From contig CAMMFK010000064.1 in assembly GCA_946496115.1 (NCBI GenBank), forward strand, positions 1-7,288: DNA of 7,288 nucleotides, written 5' to 3'. The position numbers and the translations under genes were made by a program. Each line of letters opens with the position of its first letter. Position 1 is the first letter of the stretch. This document shows positions 1 through 5,386 of the stretch, in pieces. Under the pieces are notes generated by a model. That model was not told the origin of the DNA, did not search any database, and saw only the letters and a program-made list of their open reading frames with translations. Source of the stretch: an uncultured Clostridium sp. (GTDB taxonomy: Bacteria > Bacillota > Clostridia > TANB77 > CAG-508).

Positions 1-944
1 TCATCTAACCATTCCATAAGTTCCAACTTATTGACTATATACCTATTTTTTACCATCTTTAAAGGTAAATCTTCCACGCTATATAATTGCATAATTTTAT
101 GCCTAGAGCATTTTAAGATTTGAGTTAATTCTGTAATCGTATAATAGTCCTTATATTCATCATATTTTGTTTTATTATTCTGTTGAACTTTTCTATAACC
201 TATAACTTTTTCTTCTACTTCTTTTATTGTTTCACTACTTATTTTATTTATAGGTATTATAAAAATTTTATTTAATCTAGGATTATATATAGCCAATTTT
301 TTTATTTTAGAATATTTACCTTTATCTGAATGCATTCCCATTAAATAATAAACTAATAATTGCAGGGTTTGTGCGCTTCTAGATTTATTTTTTGATACTT
401 TAAAATCCCATAAAGTATCTTCTGTCATAAAATCAGCATCACCTACTGTTATAGTCTGAGTGTAACCTCCTTCAAAGGTCATACCTATTTCTTTTACTGG
501 TCCATACTCATCATAAAATTTTTCTGTCCTTTCTATCATTGTTCTAATATTTTCTATTGTATCTTTGTCAGGATTAATATTTTCTACTGATTTATAATAT
601 TGTATACCAGCTCTAAAACAAACATCATATCCTACTAGTTTACATGCTGCCGAAATAGATTTATCGTCTATGCCATTAATTTCATTTAACAACTTATCCG
701 CTTCACCTTCTTTTCCAATTATCTTGGCTCCTAAAATAGAAATTTTAAAGGCATCATTTTTGTTATCACCCATTTTCATTCTTGAAATATAATCTACAAC
801 TAGTCCTATAATATTAGCTGGTATATTTTCTATATTGTTTAGAGTTACTCCATCATTTAATTCTATTTCATCAAAACTACTTGGGTTTAAATATCCACCT
901 CTAGGTTGTTTTATTTCTTTTATCCTACTTGTAACAGATGTCAT
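1..944 (-). CDS. Putative PD-(D/E)XK nuclease fused to excisionase-type HTH (3' end outside window)
   Basis: The reading frame is open for 314 codons from ATG at 944 and runs off the window. The start has an AGGAGA ribosome binding site at 949-954. Residues about 168-182 (GDAD, then nine residues on DFK) match the D...(D/E)xK metal-binding core of PD-(D/E)XK nucleases. Q195-LLV-Y199 on the next helix matches the QxxxY motif of the RecB/Cas4-type branch. Residues about 267-314 (YTITELTQIL, then RYIVNKLELMEWL) match the MerR/excisionase-like HTH_17 fold, in which the final EWL is typical of the domain end, so only a few codons are probably missing. By inference it cuts or processes DNA at sites chosen by the HTH. 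The N-terminal 165 residues are not recognised. The family assignment rests on short motifs, so substrate and role are unknown; a phage-, plasmid- or defence-related role is possible but nothing nearby proves it. Confidence 0.6.
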   Translation of the reverse strand, partial: MTSVTSRIKEIKQPRGGYLNPSSFDEIELNDGVTLNNIENIPANIIGLVVDYISRMKMGDNKNDAFKISILGAKIIGKEGEADKLLNEINGIDDKSISAACKLVGYDVCFRAGIQYYKSVENINPDKDTIENIRTMIERTEKFYDEYGPVKEIGMTFEGGYTQTITVGDADFMTEDTLWDFKVSKNKSRSAQTLQLLVYYLMGMHSDKGKYSKIKKLAIYNPRLNKIFIIPINKISSETIKEVEEKVIGYRKVQQNNKTKYDEYKDYYTITELTQILKCSRHKIMQLYSVEDLPLKMVKNRYIVNKLELMEWLD

Positions 945-948
945 ATTA

Positions 949-954
949 TCTCCT
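949..954 (-). promoter_or_regulatory. Ribosome binding site choosing the nuclease-HTH start
   Basis: AGGAGA lies four bases upstream of ATG 944 on the minus strand. The frame stays open upstream to an in-frame ATG at 1055, but that codon has no ribosome binding site and the 37 intervening codons are low-complexity Asn/Lys/Ile, so 944 is preferred. Confidence 0.6.
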
Positions 955-981
955 TTTTTATTTATGTTATTATTTATTTTA

Positions 982-1050
982 AAAAGCTCATTTGAATTTA
1001 TAAATGTCTTATACCTAATTTTTATTCTCTTATTAGAATTTTGAGCTTTT
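982..1050. repeat. Widely spaced 9-bp inverted repeat in the leader
   Basis: AAAAGCTCA at 982-990 is exactly complementary to TGAGCTTTT at 1042-1050, with 51 bases between. It lies between the leader ORF and the nuclease-HTH start and could fold in the leader mRNA, but the stem is short and the loop long. The remainder of 945-1175 is A+T-rich leader and back-to-back promoter sequence with no other gene. Confidence 0.3.
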
Positions 1051-1073
1051 ATCATATTGAATACTTTAACAAA

Positions 1074-1109
1074 TTAAGAATGTGTTAGTAGTTTTATTTC
1101 TTTTTTCAA
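1074..1109 (-). CDS. Candidate 11-codon leader ORF upstream of the nuclease-HTH gene
   Basis: A TTG codon at 1109-1107 sits seven bases downstream of AAGGAGG (1117-1123), the strongest ribosome binding site on this strand. It opens an 11-residue ORF (MKKEIKLLTHS) ended by TAA at 1076-1074. The ORF is in the same frame as the downstream nuclease-HTH gene, separated by the stop and 129 further bases. It may be a translated leader peptide, or the remains of a longer N terminus cut by a nonsense mutation. The sequence shows the signal and the frame; function is inference. There is no obvious run of regulatory codons and no strong terminator hairpin after it. Confidence 0.4.
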   Translation of the reverse strand: MKKEIKLLTHS

Positions 1110-1116
1110 TATATCC

Positions 1117-1123
1117 CCTCCTT
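1117..1123 (-). promoter_or_regulatory. Strong ribosome binding site of the leader ORF
   Basis: AAGGAGG on the minus strand, seven bases before TTG 1109. It is too far from ATG 944 to serve the nuclease gene directly, so either the leader ORF is translated or this is a relic start. Confidence 0.55.
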
Positions 1124-1170
1124 AATAAAATATATCACAATTTTAATTCTTATACCATCCCATAACTTAT

Positions 1171-1190
1171 TTTTTATGTTAAAATATAAT
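1171..1190 (+). promoter_or_regulatory. Promoter region of the P-loop kinase gene (-10 TATAAT)
   Basis: A perfect TATAAT at 1185-1190 is placed to start transcription near 1197, just before the ribosome binding site at 1203-1208. No good -35 was found. Positions 1171-1188 are one of three near-identical 18-bp elements in this window (also 2336-2353 and 3542-3559). Confidence 0.5.
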
Positions 1191-1214
1191 TACTTATCAT
1201 TTAGGAGGTACACC

Positions 1215-1724
1215 ATGCCCATTTTATTTATAATAACTGGCCCTGCTGGAGTTGGCAAAAGCACAATTTCAAAAGAACTAGCCATGTCAAGTAATAAATC
1301 TGTTTTAATTGAAGGCGACAATATTTACCATCAAGTCATAGGAGGATACACTCCTGCTTGGAAAGATGGCAATCATTTGCAAACATTTTGGAAAGTTTGC
1401 ATGAATATTTTCCAAATTTATTTAGATGACGGATATGATGTAATATTTAATTACATTGTTACTCCTAAAAATATAGAGATGATAAAAGACGAATTCAAAA
1501 ATTATATTATAAAATTTGTTGTTTTATTAACGGATGAAGCCACATTATTATCAAGAGATAAAGAAAGACCTGAAGATTGTCAAATGAAAGAGCGCTGTAT
1601 AACTTTATTAAATAGTTTCAAAAGTAGAAATTACAACGCTCAAAATATATTAGATACAACCAATTTATCTATTAGCCATACCTTAGAAATCATAAAAAAT
1701 GATAATAGGTTTATTTTACTCTGA
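1215..1724 (+). CDS. Small P-loop kinase / AAA_33-type ATP-binding protein
   Basis: This 169-residue cytoplasmic protein begins directly with a beta strand and Walker A (GPAGVGKST, residues 9-17). An acidic EGDNIYH segment follows at 33-39, where related kinases place a substrate-binding aspartate. An Arg-rich lid (SRDKERPED to MKER, residues 113-127) and a late DTTNLS segment (147-152) come after. This layout fits small phosphotransferases of the AAA_33 / chloramphenicol-phosphotransferase-like group, which move the ATP gamma-phosphate to a small molecule; the substrate cannot be predicted. ATG 1215 is chosen over ATG 1176 because AGGAGG lies at 1203-1208 and TATAAT at 1185-1190 would put 1176 upstream of the transcript. 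Its 3' end overlaps the convergent HD-like gene by nine bases. Confidence 0.8.
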   Translation: MPILFIITGPAGVGKSTISKELAMSSNKSVLIEGDNIYHQVIGGYTPAWKDGNHLQTFWKVCMNIFQIYLDDGYDVIFNYIVTPKNIEMIKDEFKNYIIKFVVLLTDEATLLSRDKERPEDCQMKERCITLLNSFKSRNYNAQNILDTTNLSISHTLEIIKNDNRFILL

Positions 1725-2222
1725 TAAAAATAACACCTCCATTATTTTATCATACCTTTCTTTTAGCTTTTCCTTTGTACGAGGACTTAGTTTATTATAA
1801 TCACGCTCTAATTTTCTTTTTACATATTCTGCCCCATCTGATATTGATAAATTCATTTTATTATATACTAAAGAAAACAATGATGGTATACAATCAAAAT
1901 GAGCTATTACATCTGCATCAGCAACACATTGTTCTTCTATAGTATTTCTTTGTGATTTTCTACTACTTCTATGATTTAATACACAATTTTTTACTTTTTC
2001 TATCCTATCTTTTGGATAGTCTAACTTCGTTAGTAATTCCTCAGCAATTTCTGCGCCATAAATATGGTGTTCTTCTCTATCACCATATTCTTTTGCAAGT
2101 TTCACAGCATTGTCTACTACATATTTAATATGTTCATTCCAAAAGTCATAACCATCTTTTTGTTTTGATTTTTCACATCTTACTAATAACTCTTGTTTAA
2201 TTTTTTCTGTAACCTCACTCAC
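1716..2222 (-). CDS. HD-superfamily protein lacking the HD motif (probably inactive)
   Basis: The 168-residue product resembles cytoplasmic HD-superfamily phosphohydrolases: an N-terminal helix ending in H31 (FWNEHIKYVVDNA), an EEHHIYGAEIAEELL helix (50-64), a CVLNHR segment with H84, and a DADVIAHFD segment (102-110) that normally supplies the last metal ligand. The helix that should carry the adjacent His-Asp pair (usually xLLHDIG) is absent: residues 36-48 go straight from DNAVKLAKEYG to DREEHH. The frame is intact, so this is an in-frame loss of about 19 residues by comparison with the spacing in the canonical HD protein at 4584-5150. Loss of the metal dyad predicts no hydrolase activity. 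The start is GTG with a purine-rich ribosome binding site (GGGAGAGG). It is transcribed divergently from the GNAT gene and overlaps the kinase gene tail-to-tail. Confidence 0.8.
   Translation of the reverse strand: MSEVTEKIKQELLVRCEKSKQKDGYDFWNEHIKYVVDNAVKLAKEYGDREEHHIYGAEIAEELLTKLDYPKDRIEKVKNCVLNHRSSRKSQRNTIEEQCVADADVIAHFDCIPSLFSLVYNKMNLSISDGAEYVKRKLERDYNKLSPRTKEKLKERYDKIMEVLFLSE
1723..1751. repeat. A+T-rich hairpin at the convergent gene ends
   Basis: GATAAAAATAA (1723-1733) pairs with TTATTTTATC (1742-1751) with one bulged A, around a CACCTCCA loop. It spans the stop of the plus-strand kinase and the last codons of the minus-strand HD-like gene. With no separate intergenic space it may be the only termination structure here, but the stem is nearly all A-T. 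Confidence 0.35.
2061..2089. repeat. 9-bp inverted repeat at the point where the HD motif is missing
   Basis: AATATGGTG at 2061-2069 and CACCATATT at 2081-2089 are perfect inverted copies with an 11-base loop. They lie inside the HD-like gene over codons 45-54, where the HD helix should be. Confidence 0.6.
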
Positions 2223-2335
2223 TTCTATCCTCTCCCTCTTTTTCTTAATCTCTTCTTGCTTGATTTCTATATAAGCATATCATATATTTTCAATTTATAC
2301 TACAGATTTTTTCATAAATACCACCATTTTCTTTA

Positions 2336-2353
2336 TTTTTATGATAAAATATA
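2336..2353 (+). promoter_or_regulatory. Promoter-like 18-bp element of the GNAT-kinase operon
   Basis: Positions 2336-2353 differ by one base from the elements at 1171-1188 and 3542-3559. TATGAT (2340-2345) is the likely -10, putting the transcript start near 2352. This makes ATG 2341 untranscribed and supports TTG 2371 as the GNAT start. No convincing -35 was seen. Confidence 0.45.
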
Positions 2354-2370
2354 GGCGGAGAGTGAGAATA

Positions 2371-2853
2371 TTGAAAATTATAGAATATAATTCCAAATAT
2401 GATGAACAAATCAAAGATTTGCTAGTGGAACTTCAAAATTATTTAATAGATATTGATTACTGGCATACTCAAGTTATGCTTCCTGAGTATAGGGAAGGTA
2501 ATTTTAAAATGGATATGAGGAAAGTAAAAAATCAAAACGGAAAAATTTATTTATCTGTTGAAGACAATGTAGTTACAGGTCTGATTATAGGTATAGTAGA
2601 AGAAGCAGATGAAGTTGATAAACTTACAAATGATTGTGCTAAAACTGGCTCTGTAATTGAATTAATTGTAAAAAACAATACACGTGGAAATGGAGTTGGT
2701 AAACTTCTTTTAAATAAAATAGAAGATTATTTTAAGAGTATGGACTGCAAAAGAATTAATATTGAAGTATTTGGGCCTAATAAGAAAGGATTAAATTTTT
2801 ATAATAAAAATGGCTATATTGTAAGAGACATGATTGTGTCAAAAAGAATTTAG
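2371..2853 (+). CDS. GNAT-family N-acetyltransferase
   Basis: The 160-residue product has the GNAT layout: beta-alpha start (KIIEYNSKYDEQIKDLL), a strand pair near 58-77 (GKIYLSVEDNVVTGLIIG), then motif A with VIELIVKNNTRGNGVGKLLL (95-114). Its RGNGVG loop is the acetyl-CoA pyrophosphate-binding R/Q-x-x-G-x-G/A signature. The C-terminal LNFYNKNGY segment (141-149) is the usual motif B. Members move an acetyl group from acetyl-CoA to an amine; the acceptor is unknown. TTG 2371 is preferred: GGCGGAG lies at 2354-2360, and upstream ATG 2341 falls within the -10 element and would add a basic tail unlike the family. The stop TAG overlaps the ribosome binding site of the next gene, so the two are almost certainly cotranscribed and perhaps translationally coupled. 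Confidence 0.8.
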   Translation: MKIIEYNSKYDEQIKDLLVELQNYLIDIDYWHTQVMLPEYREGNFKMDMRKVKNQNGKIYLSVEDNVVTGLIIGIVEEADEVDKLTNDCAKTGSVIELIVKNNTRGNGVGKLLLNKIEDYFKSMDCKRINIEVFGPNKKGLNFYNKNGYIVRDMIVSKRI

Positions 2854-2861
2854 GAGGTCAT

Positions 2862-3461
2862 ATGTCAATTTCTGTTCAAAATTCTTCTATAAAAGCTAGC
2901 GAACTTACCTTAGAAGAATGTAAAAAACAAGTTAAAAAAATTTCAATTATAGGTGGCTCAGGAAGTGGAAAAAGTACTTTATCAGATATACTTTCTAAAG
3001 AGCTAGACATTCCCGCCATTCATCTAGATGCTATCAATTACAAACCTAACTGGGTTCAAATTGATAAAAATGAAAGAGATAAAAAAATTTTAGAGAAAGC
3101 TAATGATGAAAAATGGATTATTGATGGCAATTACAACAAAACTTTGCAAGAACGTCTAGAAAAGGCTGATTTAATTATTTGGCTAGATTATTCAACTTTT
3201 GCTCAATTAAAAGGTGTTTCTAAAAGGATATTTAAAAATTTTAATAAAGATAAAATCGACATTCCCGGATGTAAAGAACGTTTAGATTTTACTTTTGTTA
3301 AGTATGTTTGGAGTTATAATAAAAAGAAGCGTCCAAAAGTTTTGGAAATGCTTAAAAGTATTCCCAGCAATAAAGTATTAATTTTTAAAAAGCAAAAAGA
3401 TTTGAATAACTGGCTAAAAAATTTTACACAAAATGATAAAATATTAGATAATATAAAATAA
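2862..3461 (+). CDS. FlaR-like (topology-modulation) P-loop kinase
   Basis: The 199-residue product has Walker A (GGSGSGKST, 31-39) after a first strand KKISII. It then shows the features of the adenylate-kinase-like FlaR / topology-modulation group: HLDAINYKPNW (54-64), WIIDGNY (85-91), ADLIIWLD (102-109), an Arg/Lys lid near 121-140, and VWSYNKKKRPKVLEML (149-164). The group is predicted to phosphorylate a small molecule or nucleotide; the historical DNA-topology name is not evidence of that role. The first 25 residues are an extension before the fold begins, yet ATG 2862 has a perfect AGGAGG at 2852-2857, so the extension is probably real. It lies eight bases after the GNAT stop in the same operon. 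No terminator was found before the next promoter. Confidence 0.8.
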   Translation: MSISVQNSSIKASELTLEECKKQVKKISIIGGSGSGKSTLSDILSKELDIPAIHLDAINYKPNWVQIDKNERDKKILEKANDEKWIIDGNYNKTLQERLEKADLIIWLDYSTFAQLKGVSKRIFKNFNKDKIDIPGCKERLDFTFVKYVWSYNKKKRPKVLEMLKSIPSNKVLIFKKQKDLNNWLKNFTQNDKILDNIK

Positions 3462-3541
3462 TTGTTTCTTTGACACTTGAAAGCTCAAATTCATTGATAC
3501 ATCTAAGTTTTGGTTAAATTAATTTTGCGTACCGTGGACTA

Positions 3542-3566
3542 TTTTTATAATAAAATATAAAGGAGG
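3542..3566 (+). promoter_or_regulatory. Promoter-like element and ribosome binding site of the Nudix-HIT gene
   Basis: TATAAT at 3546-3551 lies in the third copy of the shared 18-bp element (3542-3559). AGGAGG follows at 3561-3566, six bases from the ATG spacing optimum. The predicted transcript start near 3558 gives a very short leader. No clear -35 is visible; the TTGACA at 3470-3475 is too far away. Confidence 0.5.
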
Positions 3567-3571
3567 TTTTT

Positions 3572-4444
3572 ATGCTAGTTAAAAAAGCTGGAACTATTTT
3601 AATTAATTTAGACACTAAAAAAATTGCTTTAGTATATCGAGATAAACTTCAAGATATGTCTTTTCCTAAAGGTCATGTAGAAGATGGTGAAACTTTTGAA
3701 AAATGTGCTGTCCGTGAAACCGAAGAAGAAACTTTAAGAGCCAATCATTTATTAATTACTGAGCCTATTTATACATTAAAATATCACACTCCTGCTAATG
3801 AAGATGTGGTTTGTAACATGTACGTTGCAATTGATGATGGTCCTACAGCTAAAAATATTAATGATAATGATGTTGAAAATTTAGAGTGGACAGATTTTGA
3901 TGACATAGAAAATTTGTTATCTTATGATAATTTGAGACAAGAATGGAATAAAGTTAAATTTGGAATTAAGTCATTGCTAGATAATGATGGTAAACTGTCC
4001 GCTTCTATTTTAACAGATTTAGGCATTTGTCCTACATGCTATGATAAGAAAAATAATTTTTGTATTTATGGAAATAATTCAGACAAGCTTTTATATGAAA
4101 ATAATGATTTTGAATGTTACTTATGTGGAAACCCACGTTCCATTGGTCACACTATTATTTCTTCAAAAAAGCATTACAAAAATATGCTTGAAATTCCAGA
4201 TGATTTGTGTAGTGAAATATTTATTTTTGCAAAAAAAGCTATGAATATTATAAAAGAGGTTTATGGTGCTGAAAGTGTTTATCTATGCACAATGTGTGAT
4301 GGTCCTATGAATCACTTTCATATTCAATTAATTCCAAGATATAGCTTTGAAAAAAGAGGTTCTAGCAATTTTGTCAAACCAAGATTACCATACAAGGAAG
4401 ATTTGTCTAAAATTAATGAAATTAGAAAGTTGTTGAAATTATGA
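3572..4444 (+). CDS. Nudix-HIT fusion hydrolase/transferase
   Basis: The 290-residue product joins two nucleotide-acting domains. Residues 1-138 are a Nudix domain whose box runs from G34 to R56: G34, E40, R48-E49 and E52-E53 are in place, so metal binding looks intact, but the usual Gly after the EE pair is Leu55. Residues about 150-290 are a HIT domain: CPTC (153-156), a second CYLC pair (182-185), GHTIISSKKHYKNMLEI (192-208) and the active-site MNHFHIQLIPR (246-256). H250 is the expected nucleophile. The third His of the HIT triad is Gln252, as in GalT and Ap4A phosphorylase, which suggests nucleotidyl transfer or phosphorolysis more than Hint-type hydrolysis. Both domain types act on dinucleoside polyphosphates or nucleotide conjugates, so a shared substrate is a reasonable inference. 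The gene ends before the palindromic terminator at 4484-4511. Confidence 0.85.
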   Translation: MLVKKAGTILINLDTKKIALVYRDKLQDMSFPKGHVEDGETFEKCAVRETEEETLRANHLLITEPIYTLKYHTPANEDVVCNMYVAIDDGPTAKNINDNDVENLEWTDFDDIENLLSYDNLRQEWNKVKFGIKSLLDNDGKLSASILTDLGICPTCYDKKNNFCIYGNNSDKLLYENNDFECYLCGNPRSIGHTIISSKKHYKNMLEIPDDLCSEIFIFAKKAMNIIKEVYGAESVYLCTMCDGPMNHFHIQLIPRYSFEKRGSSNFVKPRLPYKEDLSKINEIRKLLKL

Positions 4445-4483
4445 TTTTTCTAATAATATATTGAAACTATAATTTTAAAAAAC

Positions 4484-4511
4484 TGCAAGCATAATTTTAA
4501 TTATGCTTGCA
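4484..4511. terminator. Bidirectional palindromic terminator
   Basis: TGCAAGCATAATT (4484-4496) and AATTATGCTTGCA (4499-4511) are perfect inverted arms around two bases. T-rich tracts follow on the plus strand (ATTTTTAATAATTTTT), and on the minus strand the exit side reads GTTTTTTAAAATTA. It lies between the convergent Nudix-HIT and HD genes and should stop transcription from both sides. Confidence 0.85.
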
Positions 4512-4583
4512 ATTTTTAATAATTTTTCTATTTCAAACTAAAAATCTTCTATTACAAAATAATTTTGTTCAATTTACCTATTC

Positions 4584-5150
4584 TTAAATTTCTCCCATTT
4601 CTTCATTTACCTTATCTTCGCAGTTTCTCATTGCTAAAATAGTTTCTTCAAACAATTTATCTAAGTCCCATCCTAGTATTTCTGCACCTCTTTTTATTAC
4701 ATCTCTTGAGCAACCTGCTGCAAATTTTTTGTCTTTGAATTTCTTTTTTAAACTTGATACTTCCATATCTTTTGTGCTCTTTGATGGTCTCATTTTTGCA
4801 GCAGCCCAAATTAGTCCTGTTAGTTCATCTGTTGCAAATAGTATTTTTTCCATTTGCTTCTTTGGTTCTAATTCTGAGCAAACACCATATCCGTGTGAGC
4901 AAATGCTATATATCATGTCTTCGTCAGCACCTGCATTTTTTAGTATTTCTCTAGCCTTTTTACAATGTTCTTCGGGATATTTTTCATAGTCTACATCATG
5001 AAGTAGTCCTACTATTCCCCAGTATTCCTCGTCTTCTCCTAATTCTTTTGCAAAATATTTCATTACACCTTCTACTGTATATGCATGTCTTAAATGAAAT
5101 TCTTCATTATTATATTCTTTTAATAATTTTTCCGCTTCTTGTCTATTCAT
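4584..5150 (-). CDS. HD-domain phosphohydrolase
   Basis: The 188-residue product keeps the full HD metal set: H22 (LRHAYTVEGVM), the His-Asp pair H51-D52 (VGLLHDVDYEKYPEEH), further histidines at 62 and 86, and D108 (FATDELTG). This fits small bacterial predicted HD hydrolases that cleave phosphomono- or diesters, often of nucleotides, in the cytoplasm. The substrate is unknown. The C-terminal part (KMRPSKSTKDMEVSSLKKKF and an acidic end) is typical of this subfamily, and the length looks complete. ATG 5150 is preceded by AAAGGA (near 5161-5166). It is a useful reference for the deleted HD protein at 1716-2222. It is transcribed divergently from the Nudix gene and convergently with Nudix-HIT. 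Confidence 0.85.
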   Translation of the reverse strand: MNRQEAEKLLKEYNNEEFHLRHAYTVEGVMKYFAKELGEDEEYWGIVGLLHDVDYEKYPEEHCKKAREILKNAGADEDMIYSICSHGYGVCSELEPKKQMEKILFATDELTGLIWAAAKMRPSKSTKDMEVSSLKKKFKDKKFAAGCSRDVIKRGAEILGWDLDKLFEETILAMRNCEDKVNEEMGEI

Positions 5151-5210
5151 CTTTATACGTCCTTTCTTTTTTATTTACTTTCTTATATCAAATTTTTCTT
5201 TTAATATATT

Positions 5211-5216
5211 ATCATA
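5211..5216 (-). promoter_or_regulatory. Candidate -10 of the HD hydrolase gene
   Basis: TATGAT on the minus strand about 60 bases upstream of ATG 5150. No good -35 is seen at 17 bases, and the region is so A+T-rich that chance matches are expected. Confidence 0.3.
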
Positions 5217-5283
5217 TTTTACAAATATTAGCCATAAAATTTTAAATTTTTACACCCCAATTAGTTTATTTTGGTTATTTTCA

Positions 5284-5312
5284 TTGACTCGAATAATAAT
5301 ATTTTTTATAAT
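5284..5312 (+). promoter_or_regulatory. Sigma-A-type promoter of the Nudix gene
   Basis: TTGACT (5284-5289) and TATAAT (5307-5312) are separated by exactly 17 bases, the best -35/-10 pair in the window. The predicted transcript start is near 5319. That leaves the AAAGGA at 5318-5323 at the very 5' end of the RNA and favours ATG 5387 over TTG 5333. Confidence 0.8.
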
Positions 5313-5386
5313 AATGCAAAGGAATTGATAGTTTGAAAGAAATTACTTTCATAACTATGTGTACCTTGGAAAGGAATGTGATTTTT

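Noticed and set aside
835..1044. Hydrophobic 69-codon open frame on the plus strand
   Set aside because: It lies opposite the well-supported nuclease-HTH start and leader, has no ribosome binding site, and its Phe/Leu/Ile richness is the expected complement of Lys/Asn/Glu-rich sequence.
1176..1214. Upstream ATG start for the P-loop kinase
   Set aside because: It lies before the TATAAT-predicted transcript start and lacks a ribosome binding site; ATG 1215 has AGGAGG and begins directly with the family's first strand.
2371..2853. GNAT as a toxin of a toxin-antitoxin pair
   Set aside because: There is no small HTH or RHH antitoxin gene beside it; its operon partner is a P-loop kinase.
3470..3475. 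Perfect TTGACA downstream of the FlaR-like gene
   Set aside because: No -10 hexamer lies 16-18 bases later, and the nearest TATAAT (3546) is about 70 bases away.
4041..4244. Open frame inside the Nudix-HIT gene
   Set aside because: It is an out-of-frame shadow of a clearly conserved HIT domain.
4554..4568. 15-base palindrome ACAAAAT-A-ATTTTGT near the end of the HD gene
   Set aside because: It has no room for a loop, is almost all A-T, and the strong terminator at 4484-4511 already explains termination.
4729..5245. Three plus-strand open frames that look like small membrane proteins
   Set aside because: They are antisense to the HD hydrolase gene and its leader, without ribosome binding sites; the hydrophobicity is an artefact of the opposite strand.
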